Shown in pieces: positions 55,965 through 64,000 of a stretch of 64,000 nucleotides of DNA. Numbering within the stretch: position 1 is the stretch's first letter; each line of letters begins with the position of its first letter. A program made the position numbers and the translations under genes. The notes beneath the pieces are model-generated. The model was not told the DNA's origin. It ran no database searches and was given only the letters and a program-made list of their open reading frames with translations. Source of the DNA: Paenibacillus crassostreae (lineage in GTDB: Bacteria; Bacillota; Bacilli; Paenibacillales; Paenibacillaceae); assembly GCF_001857945.1 (NCBI RefSeq), contig NZ_CP017770.1, forward strand, positions 3,038,001 through 3,102,000, given 5' to 3'.

Positions 55965-56004
55965 AAAAGAGCTATGGGTGGTTATTATCCATAGCTCTTT
56001 TGTT
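55965..56004 (+). terminator. Terminator between flgL and fliW
   Basis: Perfect 13-bp stem AAAAGAGCTATGG (55965-55977) / CCATAGCTCTTTT (55989-56001), then GTTT. Confidence 0.9.
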
Positions 56005-56027
56005 TCATAACTATGGAGGATTAGAAT

Positions 56028-56477
56028 ATGGAGAAATATATAAATGTAGATAAGCATCATATGCAACAAGATTTAAAGATAGTTACTTTTCCTAAAGGCC
56101 TGCCTGGATTTGAATTATTGAAGGAGTTTACAGTTCAACAATATGATGAACTATTTAGTGTCTTAATTTCTGTTGACAATCCATCGGTTGCATTTATCGT
56201 TGTAAATCCGTTTGATTTCTACCCCAATTATGAATTTGACGTGTCAGATGATCTTCTTGAAGAGATTGAGATTACAAGCCGCGAACAAGTGAATATCAGA
56301 TGTATTGTGACATGGCATAGTAACCGCAATAAAGTGACATTGAATTTACTAGCACCGATTATTATTAATTCCGAGAAACATAGCGGTAAACAAGTTGTGT
56401 TACAGAATGTGTCGTACACTACAAGACAATTATTATGGTCTAATGGCATAGAAGATTCTGAAGGCGGTGAGGATTAA
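56028..56477 (+). CDS. fliW: Flagellar assembly factor FliW
   Basis: Binds CsrA and flagellin in turn: when free flagellin is exported, FliW is released and blocks CsrA, so hag mRNA is translated. 149 residues with FPKGLPGFELLKEF and the middle VVNPFDFYPNYEFDVSDD, both typical of the family. Start ATG 56028 after TATGGAGGATTAGAAT. Its stop and the csrA start share bases (TAATG), so the two partners are translationally coupled. Confidence 0.95.
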   Translation: MEKYINVDKHHMQQDLKIVTFPKGLPGFELLKEFTVQQYDELFSVLISVDNPSVAFIVVNPFDFYPNYEFDVSDDLLEEIEITSREQVNIRCIVTWHSNRNKVTLNLLAPIIINSEKHSGKQVVLQNVSYTTRQLLWSNGIEDSEGGED

Positions 56478-56701
56478 TGCTGGTTCTATCACGAAAAAAA
56501 GGAGAAAGTATCGTTATTCAGAATGATATTGAAATTACCGTTCTTTCTGTTGAAGCGGATACTGTAAAATTAGGGATTTCGGCACCTAAAACAATCGATA
56601 TTTATCGTAAGGAAATCTTTGAAGCGATCCAGCAAAATAATCTAGGGGCTGCAATAGATGTGAATCAACTCCAGAAGCTCATGGATAATTTATCTGATTA
56701 A
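56477..56701 (+). CDS. csrA: Translational repressor CsrA
   Basis: Dimeric RNA-binding protein that represses flagellin translation by covering GGA motifs in the hag leader. 74 residues: MLVLSRKKGESIVI start and the five-stranded KLGISAPKTIDIYRKEIFEAIQ core. The usual RNA-contact residues L4 and R6 at the N-terminus are present; in the second RNA-binding region the common V(x)R(x)E reads IYRKEIF. Coupled to fliW. A consensus target lies 130 bases downstream in the hag leader. Confidence 0.96.
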   Translation: MLVLSRKKGESIVIQNDIEITVLSVEADTVKLGISAPKTIDIYRKEIFEAIQQNNLGAAIDVNQLQKLMDNLSD

Positions 56702-56752
56702 AAAGGATATCTGTAGGAATGAAAAAAGTTTTTAATAATTCTTAAATAGCTA

Positions 56753-56780
56753 TAAACAATTAGTCATGCACCGTCGATAT
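56753..56780 (+). promoter_or_regulatory. Sigma-D promoter of hag
   Basis: TAAA (56753-56756), 16-base spacer, GTCGATAT (56773-56780), one base from the GCCGATAT consensus. The position fits a leader of about 90 bases. Confidence 0.7.
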
Positions 56781-56798
56781 ATATATTAAGGCGACAAT

Positions 56799-56866
56799 CT
56801 TCAGGGCGGCCGACCTGTGAAGACGCTAATACCACATGGATGTGGGAACAAACCATTTCAGGGAGG
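56799..56866 (+). promoter_or_regulatory. CsrA-binding leader of hag
   Basis: A first stem CTTCAGG/CCTGTGAAG (56799-56822) precedes CCACATGGATGTGG (56832-56845). The latter has a 5-bp stem with TGGA in the loop and matches the CsrA consensus ACANGGANGU. The Shine-Dalgarno CAGGGAGGA (from 56859) supplies a second GGA that a bridging CsrA dimer would cover. FliW and CsrA are coded next door. Confidence 0.75.
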
Positions 56867-56875
56867 AAATATATA

Positions 56876-57646
56876 ATGATTATTAATCACAACGTACCAG
56901 CTTTGAACACACACCGTAACATGGGTCTTAACACTTCTGCAACAAGCAAGAACATGGAGAAATTGTCTTCCGGTCTACGTATTAACCGTGCAGCTGACGA
57001 TGCTGCTGGTCTATCGATCTCCGAATCCATGCGCGGTCAAATCCGTGGTCTTGAGCAAGCTCAACGTAATACTCAAGATGGTATCTCATTCGTACAAACA
57101 GCTGAAGGTTCAATGAACGAAGTATCTTCTATGTTGACTCGTATGAAAGAATTGAATGTACAGAAGACAAGTGGAACTTATAGCTCCAATGACAAGACTA
57201 ACATCAATGCAGAGCTTTCTGAGCTAGGTGCTCAAATTGATAATATCATGACTCAAACTACATTCAATGGTATCAGTATTACTAAAGGTGCTACGATCAC
57301 AGTTAATGATAAAGCTACTGGATCTATTTCAATCGGTAGTATTTCGACTACTAATTTTAGTACATTGGGATCATCAAGTTCATTGAGTAAAATTGAAACG
57401 GCAATCAATAGCGTATCGACAGAACGCGCTAAACTTGGTGCTGTACAAAACCGTTTGGAATACACTTCAAACAACTTAGGTACAGTAGTAGAGAACTTAA
57501 CAGCTGCTGAATCACGTATTCGTGATACTGATATGGCTAAGGAAATGGTTGCTCTTTCTAAGAACAACATCTTGTTGCAAGCATCTCAATCGATGTTGGC
57601 ACAAGCAAATTCAGCTCCACAAGGTATTCTATCTGTACTTCGTTAA
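56876..57646 (+). CDS. hag: Flagellin
   Basis: Filament subunit, exported by the flagellar type III system. 256 residues, on the short side, since the variable outer domain is only about 80 residues. N-terminal D0/D1: MIINHNVPALNTHRNMGLN, MEKLSSGLRINRAADDAAGLSISE. C-terminal: VQNRLEYTSNNLGTVVENLTAAESRIRDTDMAKEM and the final SQSMLAQANSAPQGILSVLR. Start ATG 56876 with AGGGAGGAA upstream; the longer frame from 56840 begins inside the CsrA site and is rejected. Glycosyltransferases further on may modify it. Confidence 0.97.
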   Translation: MIINHNVPALNTHRNMGLNTSATSKNMEKLSSGLRINRAADDAAGLSISESMRGQIRGLEQAQRNTQDGISFVQTAEGSMNEVSSMLTRMKELNVQKTSGTYSSNDKTNINAELSELGAQIDNIMTQTTFNGISITKGATITVNDKATGSISIGSISTTNFSTLGSSSSLSKIETAINSVSTERAKLGAVQNRLEYTSNNLGTVVENLTAAESRIRDTDMAKEMVALSKNNILLQASQSMLAQANSAPQGILSVLR

Positions 57647-57663
57647 TATTCGTTTTCTTTTTC

Positions 57664-57699
57664 AAAGAGACCTTGAAATTCAAGGTCTCTTTTCTTTTA
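57664..57699 (+). terminator. Terminator after hag
   Basis: AAAGAGACCTTG (57664-57675) / CAAGGTCTCTTT (57681-57692), 5-base loop, then TCTTTT. Confidence 0.95.
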
Positions 57700-57797
57700 T
57701 TTATTCTTCATAAATCGTCATCATTTTCCGATATATATAGTAACTAACCCGAGACGAACAAGATGATTACCCAAATACATATAAGGAGGAGCAATCT

Positions 57798-58169
57798 ATG
57801 GATAATAGAATAATGTCAGGGAATCCCATTGTGATGGGAAATAGAAATGTCTCATCAACTAAGAGTAGTAATGAAGATGTCGTAGTTTCTCCAGTAGCAA
57901 GTAGTAGTGAGCCAGCAAAGGTAAGTGTCAGCCTATCAGGTGAAAATGAAAAGCAGATCGTTCAGCAATTAGAGAAGGTTATAGAGGCTGTACAGGGCCC
58001 AGAGAAATCATTTGAGATCTCCGTTCACAAGGATACAAATGCAATTATGGTTAAAGTATTCAATAAGCAAACGGGTGATCTAATTCGTGAGATCCCATCG
58101 GAGAAGATTCTAGATGTTGCAGCAAACATGATGAAATTAAACGGGCTTATTGTTGATGATAAAGTATAA
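57798..58169 (+). CDS. flaG: FlaG-family protein
   Basis: Small flagellar accessory protein thought to influence filament length. 123 residues: a Ser-rich N-terminal half, then FEISVHKDTNAIMVKVFNKQTGDLIREIPSEKILDVAANMMKLNGLIVDDKV, read here as the single conserved FlaG domain at about 73-123 with the diagnostic IREIPSEK. Start ATG 57798 after AAGGAGGAGCAATCT. fliD follows 15 bp later. Confidence 0.9.
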   Translation: MDNRIMSGNPIVMGNRNVSSTKSSNEDVVVSPVASSSEPAKVSVSLSGENEKQIVQQLEKVIEAVQGPEKSFEISVHKDTNAIMVKVFNKQTGDLIREIPSEKILDVAANMMKLNGLIVDDKV

Positions 58170-58184
58170 CAAGGAGGAATTGAA

Positions 58185-59681
58185 ATGGTAGTAAGAATTA
58201 GTGGACTAGCATCAGGCATGGATGTTGATGCAATGGTTAAAACTTTAATGACAGCGGCGAAGTATCCGTTGAATAATTTGAATCAGCAGAAGCAGATAAC
58301 GGAATGGAAACGCGAGGGATACCGTCAAGTAAGTACCACATTAGTTAGTCTGAATGAGAAGTTGTCAACATTCAATCTCAGTAGTTCAATTAATGCGAAG
58401 AAGGCTACAGTTACCGGTGCTTCTAATATAACTGCAACAACGACAGGAGCGGCTACGAACTCGGTTTTGAATGTAAGTGTGGGTAGTTTAGCATCTGCGT
58501 CGTCTGTTGTATCAACTACAGCTTCAGCTAAACCTGGTGCAACTAAGATTTCTGAACTTTACTCTGGGACGGAAACTAATATTAAGATAGGCAACGGCAC
58601 AATTGAATTCAAATCAGATGAAACAATTGATTCTCTGGTTAGTAAAATTAACAATGATAAGACGACAGGTGTTACTGCTGTATATGACCAGACATCTGGT
58701 CAAATGTCCTTAACTAGTAGTACGACTGGCGATTCTGGGATTACAGTTTCAGGAGGACTTCTAACTAGTATTGGAATAACGACGGCTGCTGTGAAAAATG
58801 GAAGCGACGCAAAAGTAACCATTAACGGGATAGTAACAACACAATCCTCAAACACTTTCACTGTCAATGGAGTCACAATTTCAATAAATGGTGCTACTCC
58901 CGCTGGTCAGACATCGCAAATCCAAGTGTCTCAGGATACAGACAAGATGTTTGATACGATTAAATCCTTTGTTGACTCTTACAATGCAACCCTATCCACT
59001 CTGAATGGCAAGACATCAGAGGAACGTTATAGAACATATACTCCGTTAACGACAGAGCAGAAGGCAGATATGACCGAAGATGAGGTTAAGCTTTGGGAAA
59101 CAAAAGCAAAGAGTGGTATGCTGAAAAGTGATTCTATTATAGATAAAACGCTCAGTGACATGAGAGCTGATCTTATTGGTAATGTGACTTTACCCGAAAT
59201 GGTGTTGAATTCAAAAGGAGAATTAGTAAATAAAACAATCAACATCACACAAATAGGAATCACTACCGGAAGTTATAGCGAGAAGGGTAAGCTAATCCTC
59301 GACGAAACCAAGCTTAGAGCGGCACTTGCAGAAAATCCTGAAGATGTATATGCATTATTCGGGCAAACAGACAATTCATCGACAACTAAATCTACTGAAA
59401 ATGATGGTATTTTTAATAGAGTAAAGAAAATTAATAATGTGGCTTTGACTTCATTGTACGATAAAGCAGGGACATCCAAATACAGTAGTGACTTAACAAC
59501 AGCATTCCTTGTGAATAGCCAAATGGGTGATCAGTTAAGAAACTTTGATACGCGTATAACAGAAGTGAATAGACGCTTAACATTGTTGGAAACACGTTAT
59601 TACAAACAATTTTCAGCCATGGAAACTGCAATTAACAAGTTTAATAGTACGTCGGGCAGTTTAACTAGTATGCTATCTTAA
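58185..59681 (+). CDS. fliD: Flagellar cap protein FliD (HAP2)
   Basis: Caps the filament tip and helps flagellin fold into place. 498 residues: N-terminal VRISGLASGMDVDAMVKTLMTA and QQKQITEWKREGYRQ, middle beta domains, and C-terminal coil (RNFDTRITEVNRRLTLLETRYYKQFSAMETAINKFNS, about 446-485) needed for polymerisation and chaperone binding. Start ATG 58185 after AAGGAGGAATTGAA. A 12-base palindrome TATCTTAAGATA spans its stop codon. Confidence 0.96.
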   Translation: MVVRISGLASGMDVDAMVKTLMTAAKYPLNNLNQQKQITEWKREGYRQVSTTLVSLNEKLSTFNLSSSINAKKATVTGASNITATTTGAATNSVLNVSVGSLASASSVVSTTASAKPGATKISELYSGTETNIKIGNGTIEFKSDETIDSLVSKINNDKTTGVTAVYDQTSGQMSLTSSTTGDSGITVSGGLLTSIGITTAAVKNGSDAKVTINGIVTTQSSNTFTVNGVTISINGATPAGQTSQIQVSQDTDKMFDTIKSFVDSYNATLSTLNGKTSEERYRTYTPLTTEQKADMTEDEVKLWETKAKSGMLKSDSIIDKTLSDMRADLIGNVTLPEMVLNSKGELVNKTINITQIGITTGSYSEKGKLILDETKLRAALAENPEDVYALFGQTDNSSTTKSTENDGIFNRVKKINNVALTSLYDKAGTSKYSSDLTTAFLVNSQMGDQLRNFDTRITEVNRRLTLLETRYYKQFSAMETAINKFNSTSGSLTSMLS

Positions 59682-59701
59682 GATAAGGGAGAGAAATAAT
59701 T

Positions 59702-60088
59702 TTGATAACATCACCTCACCAAAGGTATCAACAAACCCAACTACACACTGCGCCACCTAGCCAACTTCTGCTGATGCTTTATGATGGTGCAATTCGTTTT
59801 GTGAGAATGGGTATCTCGGGGATTGAGGAAGGAAACTTTGAAAAAACAAATACAAATTTGTGCAAAGCTCAGGCTGTTATTCATGAATTGACAGCTGCCT
59901 TAAATTTCGATTATCCGATCGCTAAGAACCTATCTCAGGTCTATGAATATATGATTCATCAATTGATCAATGCTAATATGAAAAAAAATAAAAAGCCTGC
60001 TGAAGAGGTTCTTTCATATTTATTAGACTTACGTGAGGCATGGGATACGGCAAGTAAGTCGTTAAATGCTAACGTGGATAATGTCTGA
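59702..60088 (+). CDS. fliS: Flagellin export chaperone FliS
   Basis: Binds the C-terminus of unpolymerised flagellin and stops premature assembly. 128 residues, four-helix bundle: YQQTQLHTAPPSQLLLMLYDGAIRFV at about 9-34 is the family's flagellin-binding start, and LLDLREAWDTA near the C-terminus is typical. Start TTG 59702, with AAGGGAGAG upstream; no in-frame ATG is better placed. Its stop overlaps the next start (TGATG). Confidence 0.95.
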   Translation: MITSPHQRYQQTQLHTAPPSQLLLMLYDGAIRFVRMGISGIEEGNFEKTNTNLCKAQAVIHELTAALNFDYPIAKNLSQVYEYMIHQLINANMKKNKKPAEEVLSYLLDLREAWDTASKSLNANVDNV

Positions 60089-60426
60089 TGAATATTATTA
60101 ATGAGCAGGTCTCTGAATTAGAAGAACTAACTACGACATTAATTCAACGAATTGAGCAAGTGGATTATGAAGAATTTGTTACGTTCTCTGAGCGAAGAGA
60201 ACAACTTGTTCATCAGTTGGAAATGAGTCAGGGGGATCTTACCAGTGAAGATAAACAACGTCTACGGAAAATAATCGAATCTGATGAAGTTATACTTTCA
60301 ACTATGAATGCTTTGAAACAGCAAGCCAGTGAGTGGTTACTGAATCAAGGAGCAGTCAAAGAACAAAAGAATGCCTACGATTCGGGGTACACTGTAGAGA
60401 GTATGTTTATCGATCATAAGAAATAA
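60088..60426 (+). CDS. fliT: FliT-like flagellar chaperone
   Basis: 112-residue helical protein coded directly after fliS with overlapping stop/start. Charged coiled-coil pattern (about 5-90), no motif of an enzyme. In bacilli this position holds FliT, the export chaperone of the cap protein FliD. Sequence conservation in the family is low, so the call rests on position, length and helical make-up. Confidence 0.7.
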   Translation: MNIINEQVSELEELTTTLIQRIEQVDYEEFVTFSERREQLVHQLEMSQGDLTSEDKQRLRKIIESDEVILSTMNALKQQASEWLLNQGAVKEQKNAYDSGYTVESMFIDHKK

Positions 60427-60449
60427 TTTATAAGGTTGGGGTTGTTGTA

Positions 60450-62438
60450 ATGAAGCGACTTAGCGTATGTATGATTGTGAGAGACGAAGAGAAGCTATTA
60501 CCCCGCTGTTTAGATAGCGTAACGAGGTTAGCCGATGAGATTATTATTGTCGATACGGGTTCTACAGATCGAACTAAAGAAATAGCTACCCAATATAATG
60601 CGAAGTTGTTTGATTTCTCATGGTCCAATGATTTTGCAGCCGCTCGTAATGAGTCGATCCTCCATGCATCAGGAAAATGGATATTAGTACTTGATGCGGA
60701 TGAATACTTGGCAGAAGATGATTATGACAAGTGGAATGAGTTCTTAAATAAAGAGAAGCCAGTAGAGCATCTTGCTTATACACTTCCCGTGATTAATTTT
60801 ACTGGTGATAAAGAATATCAAGATGAGATTACGACATCACCTGTAACTCGATTATTTCCTAACTTTAAAGGAATTTACTTTGAACGTCCGATTCATGAGC
60901 AACTAACGCGAGCTCAACTTGGAGAACTTTATCATAAAAGTATCGCTCTGAATATTTATCATACAGGTTATCAGATTCAGCGAGTGACTGAGAAGAATAA
61001 ACATGAGCGTAATATGTCAATCTTTAACGAGATGAAGAAACACGATAATATGAGTGATTATGATTGGTTTACACTGGGCAATCAGTATCGCTATGCGAAG
61101 AATGAGGAAGAGGCCATTCGTTGTTATGAACTGGCATTGCAGGAAACAAACCTAAATTCAGCTTGGTATCCTCACTGTTTAGTTGGACTTATAAGTCTAT
61201 ATTTCACACAGAAGCGATTGGATCTGGTTGATAAATATACGAATAATCAACTATCTAAATTTTCTAATTATGCTGACTATCATACAATTAAGGGCATTCA
61301 GTATGAAACGATGGGATTCTTCGAGCAGGCTATGTCCTGCTACCTTGAAGCGATTAATGTTGCGGAGCAAAGGGCAAGTATGGATCAGGAAATTTGGCTC
61401 GTTGAACCATCGTATAGCTTTGAGACTCCAGTGTTGAGACTAGTGGAATTATACTTCCAGTTAAATGACAATCAGCAGGCTATATATTGGTTATCTAAAT
61501 TACTACAGAAAAATAATAAAAATCCACAAGTGCTGTTAAAGCTGGTAGAGTGGCTTTGTCAGAATGACACTCCAGATTCAGTGATCAGCTTGTTGAACAA
61601 GATATATGATATACGTGATAAAGCTGATTGTAATCTGTTATTTAAAGTATCGCTTGTTCTTGGACAGGTAGAATTGGTTCGTTATTATTTAGAATCTATA
61701 GGATCGTTGGATCATCTCAGTTCGTTGGATCAAATGCGTCTCGCTGTTATAACGGATAATAAAGAGATGTGGTTGGAAATATCTCTTTCGAATCAGGAGC
61801 TTGATATAGACAACCAACTACAGTTGTGGGTTCAAGCCGCTGTTGGTGCAATACACTGGAATAACCACTTAAAACTTATACAAGTGGTTGATGAGCTTCA
61901 GAATGATGAGGTCCCTATATTGACTACAATCATCGTTGCAATGATATTAGAAGAGAATCTTCCAGATGAGCAAGTCTTAAAGAGTCATGCAAGCTCGTTA
62001 TTTCTTGTAGCGAAACAACTATTCTTAATCAAAGATTTCGAGAAATTCGATCAATTTATAAATGTCATGAGATCATCTGAATTGATCAATCAGTTGGCTA
62101 ATTACTTCTATAAATTGAATCTAACGGAGATGGCATTGAATTATTACTCAATTCTACTGTCGGAACAGCAACTGGATTTCACAAGCTTGGTGAATTTGGG
62201 AAGGTATCATGTTAATCAACATTATTACGAGGATGCTGCGGGATTTTTCGGTGAAGCCGTAATGCTAGAGCCTAAGACTAAAAATCTATATTATTCATTA
62301 ATACGATATGCTAATAAGGAAAGAAAATCCCAATATATAACAAAATTTAGTGCGGAATTTCCACAATTCGTTGATATAATATTTGTACGAGATTTCATTA
62401 ATCAAGAGAAGAAACAAATAAAGGGTGGCCATTTATGA
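60450..62438 (+). CDS. GT2 glycosyltransferase fused to TPR repeats
   Basis: 662-residue cytoplasmic protein. Residues 1-230 are a family 2 glycosyltransferase: LSVCMIVRDEEKLLPRCLDSV, VDTGSTDRT (34-42), the metal-binding DAD at 82-84, and FERPIHEQL near 150. The remaining 430 residues are tetratricopeptide-like repeats (for example GNQYRYAKNEEEAIRCYELAL at about 208-228). Such fused enzymes lying next to hag-fliD-fliS often glycosylate flagellin, so O-glycosylation of Hag is the likely role; this is inference. Start ATG 60450 after GGTTGGGGTTGTTGTA (weak site). Its stop overlaps the next gene as ATGA. Confidence 0.85.
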   Translation: MKRLSVCMIVRDEEKLLPRCLDSVTRLADEIIIVDTGSTDRTKEIATQYNAKLFDFSWSNDFAAARNESILHASGKWILVLDADEYLAEDDYDKWNEFLNKEKPVEHLAYTLPVINFTGDKEYQDEITTSPVTRLFPNFKGIYFERPIHEQLTRAQLGELYHKSIALNIYHTGYQIQRVTEKNKHERNMSIFNEMKKHDNMSDYDWFTLGNQYRYAKNEEEAIRCYELALQETNLNSAWYPHCLVGLISLYFTQKRLDLVDKYTNNQLSKFSNYADYHTIKGIQYETMGFFEQAMSCYLEAINVAEQRASMDQEIWLVEPSYSFETPVLRLVELYFQLNDNQQAIYWLSKLLQKNNKNPQVLLKLVEWLCQNDTPDSVISLLNKIYDIRDKADCNLLFKVSLVLGQVELVRYYLESIGSLDHLSSLDQMRLAVITDNKEMWLEISLSNQELDIDNQLQLWVQAAVGAIHWNNHLKLIQVVDELQNDEVPILTTIIVAMILEENLPDEQVLKSHASSLFLVAKQLFLIKDFEKFDQFINVMRSSELINQLANYFYKLNLTEMALNYYSILLSEQQLDFTSLVNLGRYHVNQHYYEDAAGFFGEAVMLEPKTKNLYYSLIRYANKERKSQYITKFSAEFPQFVDIIFVRDFINQEKKQIKGGHL

Positions 62439-63175
62439 GTGTTTCTGCAGCAATGATCATCAAGAATTCAGAACGATGTGTTTCAAGGTGCTTGGATAGT
62501 ATTTTAACTGCTGTAGATGAAATTATTGTTGTAGATACAGGTTCAACAGATCGTTCTATTCAAATTGTAGAGTCTTATGTGCAGAAATACGACCATGTGA
62601 AGTTGTTTCATTTCGAATGGGTTAATGACTTTTCAGCTGCACGAAATTATTCACTAGACCAAGTGAGCAATGAATGGGTATTTATTGTTGATTCTGATGA
62701 TGTATTACCATTGGAGGATCACCATAAAATTAGATCTTACGTGGATTCAATGAATTCTATAGGTCAAAAATGCGTTTATGATATTATCTATGATAATACG
62801 GTTGCTGGGGAAATTGTGGAGGTTATCCCTGTGGGATATGTTCGTCTATTCCCTAGTAATTTACGGTATAAGGATATGATTCATGAACAAATAACATTTG
62901 GTGATATACCTAGAATTCAAAGTGATATTCATTTATTGCATGATGGATACGATATCAATTTGGTTGATATTAAAGCTAAAAAAAAGCGAAATATTGAACT
63001 ATTAATAAAAAATTTAGGTGAGGACAATGATAATGCTAGATTATGGTTACATCTAGGTAGAGAAATGAGTGTTATTGATAAGGAAAAAGCAACTCGCTAT
63101 TTAAATATTGCTCAATCTAAAGCAAACAATCCTGAATTACTCAACTTGATCATCAAAGAGAAAAACAGTCTGTGA
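62435..63175 (+). CDS. Second GT2 glycosyltransferase
   Basis: 246 residues, a shorter relative of the preceding gene: SAAMIIKNSERCVSRCLDSI, VDTGSTDRS at 33-41, HFEWVNDFSAARNYSL and the metal site DSD at 86-88, then MIHEQITFGDI. It keeps only a short helical tail in place of the TPR array. ATG overlaps the upstream TGA (ATGA), so both are made together and may add successive sugars. Target probably flagellin, by position. Closed by a terminator that also serves the opposite strand. Confidence 0.85.
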   Translation: MSVSAAMIIKNSERCVSRCLDSILTAVDEIIVVDTGSTDRSIQIVESYVQKYDHVKLFHFEWVNDFSAARNYSLDQVSNEWVFIVDSDDVLPLEDHHKIRSYVDSMNSIGQKCVYDIIYDNTVAGEIVEVIPVGYVRLFPSNLRYKDMIHEQITFGDIPRIQSDIHLLHDGYDINLVDIKAKKKRNIELLIKNLGEDNDNARLWLHLGREMSVIDKEKATRYLNIAQSKANNPELLNLIIKEKNSL

Positions 63176-63225
63176 TTTTTGAAATTGTCGTTTGCTGTTA
63201 TTCTAAAACATTATTTTTAGCGTAA

Positions 63226-63292
63226 ACAAAAAAACGTTCCTTTTAGTGAAATGGAAGTATCAACAACCATTTCCTATAGAGCGTTTTTTTGT
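63226..63292. terminator. Bidirectional terminator between the GT2 genes and tagD
   Basis: Outer stem ACAAAAAAACG (63226-63236) / CGTTTTTTTGT (63282-63292) and inner stem GAAATGG (63248-63254) / CCATTTC (63267-63273). Each strand ends in a T run, as needed for the convergent genes on either side. Confidence 0.85.
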
Positions 63293-63319
63293 GTACTCAA
63301 TATTTCGTGAACCAAGGAT

Positions 63320-63709
63320 TTATTTCTGATTAAGCTCTGTTTTGATTGAAGTCGTAGATATATCAGGTGTTCTTTCAAGGTACACTACTTGGCAAAAGGG
63401 TTTTAATTCGTCAAACTTACCAGCCCAGTCATCCCCCATGACAAACACATCAATATTTAATTGCTCTATGTCAATCTGTTTTTGCTCCCAGTGTTGTTCA
63501 GGTATCACTTCATCCACATATTTAATAGCTTCAAGCATCATTTTACGCTTTTCGTAAGAGAAGTAAGCTTTCTTTTCTTTAATAGAATTGAAATCATCTG
63601 TTGAAAGAGCAACGGTTAGATGATCGCCAAATTCTTTGGCGCGTTGAAGCAAGAGTATATGGCCATAATGGAGCAAGTCAAATGTTCCGTAAGTGATTAC
63701 CTTTTTCAT
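63320..63709 (-). CDS. tagD: Glycerol-3-phosphate cytidylyltransferase TagD
   Basis: Makes CDP-glycerol from CTP and glycerol 3-phosphate, the donor for glycerol-phosphate polymers such as teichoic acid. 129 residues, normal length. The nucleotidyltransferase HxGH site is H14-H17 in YGTFDLLHYGH; the second signature is RTPDISTTSIK (113-123). On the - strand ATG 63709 follows AAGGAGGATATTCT. It lies 12 bp after a TPR gene on the same strand. Here it could supply wall polymer or a CDP-linked sugar-alcohol for surface glycans; the sequence does not decide. Confidence 0.94.
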   Translation of the reverse strand: MKKVITYGTFDLLHYGHILLLQRAKEFGDHLTVALSTDDFNSIKEKKAYFSYEKRKMMLEAIKYVDEVIPEQHWEQKQIDIEQLNIDVFVMGDDWAGKFDELKPFCQVVYLERTPDISTTSIKTELNQK

Positions 63710-63721
63710 AGAATATCCTCC

Positions 63722-64000
63722 TTACCTCGTAGTGTTTAATGAAGCAAGTTTATCATTCAATAAGGCCGTCATATCAGGACGTGAGCTTTGTCTTAAAGAT
63801 TCTTGATAATGTTGAACCGCAAGCTTTAGATCTCCAATCATTTCATATACATAACCCAGGTTGTACAGAAGGTCTTCATCCCAAGGGTAGTGCTGGTGTC
63901 CTGCCTGGAAGGATTTGATTGCTTCTTGTGGATCGTTATTTAACAAATGCAACATGCCATTCATAGAGAAGATATCAGGATCAGGTGAGTTGCTTTCCAG
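63722..64000 (-). CDS. TPR-repeat protein, 5' part outside the window
   Basis: The frame is open to the right edge and reads SPDPDIFSMNGMLHLL before continuing with NDPQEAIKSFQAGHQHYPWDEDLLYNLGYVYEMIGDLKLAVQHYQESLRQ, seen here as two tetratricopeptide repeats. Only the C-terminal 92 residues are in the window, so the first ATG (63964) is unlikely to be the start. It precedes tagD on the - strand with a 12-bp gap. It may be the tail of another TPR glycosyltransferase like the one at 60450, but no catalytic part is visible. Confidence 0.75.
   Translation of the reverse strand: MESNSPDPDIFSMNGMLHLLNNDPQEAIKSFQAGHQHYPWDEDLLYNLGYVYEMIGDLKLAVQHYQESLRQSSRPDMTALLNDKLASLNTTR

Noticed and set aside
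57711..57734. Sigma-D promoter for flaG (TAAA ... CCGATAT)
   Set aside because: The spacer is about three bases too short for the sigma-D pattern.

Overview
The window is a low-GC, spore-forming Gram-positive chromosome segment, most likely Paenibacillus or a close relative. Three things point there: Bacillus-like gene order (atp operon, murA-spoIID-spoIIQ-spoIIID-mbl-flhO-flhP-fabZ, degSU-comF-flg-fliW-csrA-hag), sporulation genes, and S-layer (SLH) proteins together with a CsaB pyruvyl transferase. Almost every gene is on the + strand. Only tagD and a partial TPR gene at the right edge are certainly on the - strand. I saw no rRNA, tRNA, CRISPR array, prophage or transposase gene.

Layout. 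1-9 kb: ywlC (5' cut), mntP, an old-yellow-enzyme oxidoreductase, ywlE, a ZTP riboswitch with terminator in front of rpiB-ywlG-glyA, upp and mnaA. 9-16.4 kb: the complete F1Fo ATP synthase operon, preceded by two small membrane genes. 16.6-27 kb: ywzB, murA, spoIID, spoIIQ, spoIIID, mbl, flhO, flhP, an EpuA-like protein, fabZ and pgcA. 27-41.3 kb: cell-surface region with a DUF5693-like membrane protein, csaB, tagA, tagO, two large SLH proteins, a small secreted protein and an alpha/beta SASP. 41.5-47.6 kb: metK, a secreted phosphodiester-glycosidase protein and degSU. 47.7-51.8 kb: a small membrane protein, comFA and comFC. 52-64 kb: late flagellar genes yvyF-flgM-flgN-flgK-flgL-fliW-csrA-hag-flaG-fliD-fliS-fliT, two TPR/GT2 glycosyltransferases, then tagD and a TPR gene on the other strand.

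How the parts work together. mnaA (ManNAc supply), tagO, tagA and csaB would build and pyruvylate a secondary cell-wall polymer that SLH domains bind, and two SLH proteins lie beside them. FlgM, FliW and CsrA form the checkpoint that times flagellin synthesis. The hag leader carries a sigma-D-like promoter, a CsrA consensus hairpin and a Shine-Dalgarno that overlaps a second GGA site.

The most unusual non-coding content is a family of short repeats. Each has a conserved head (ATGCTTACGAWGCTAG) followed by a variable hairpin that ends a few bases before the Shine-Dalgarno. They sit upstream of glyA, atpG (two copies), atpC and flhP (three tandem 39-bp copies), with a reversed relative inside a 207-bp cloverleaf-like element after pgcA. 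Two copies of a long palindrome with identical termini, a four-copy TAGTTGCAT repeat beside comFC, a frameshifted chemotaxis-receptor remnant and a very GC-rich block inside comFA are also present.
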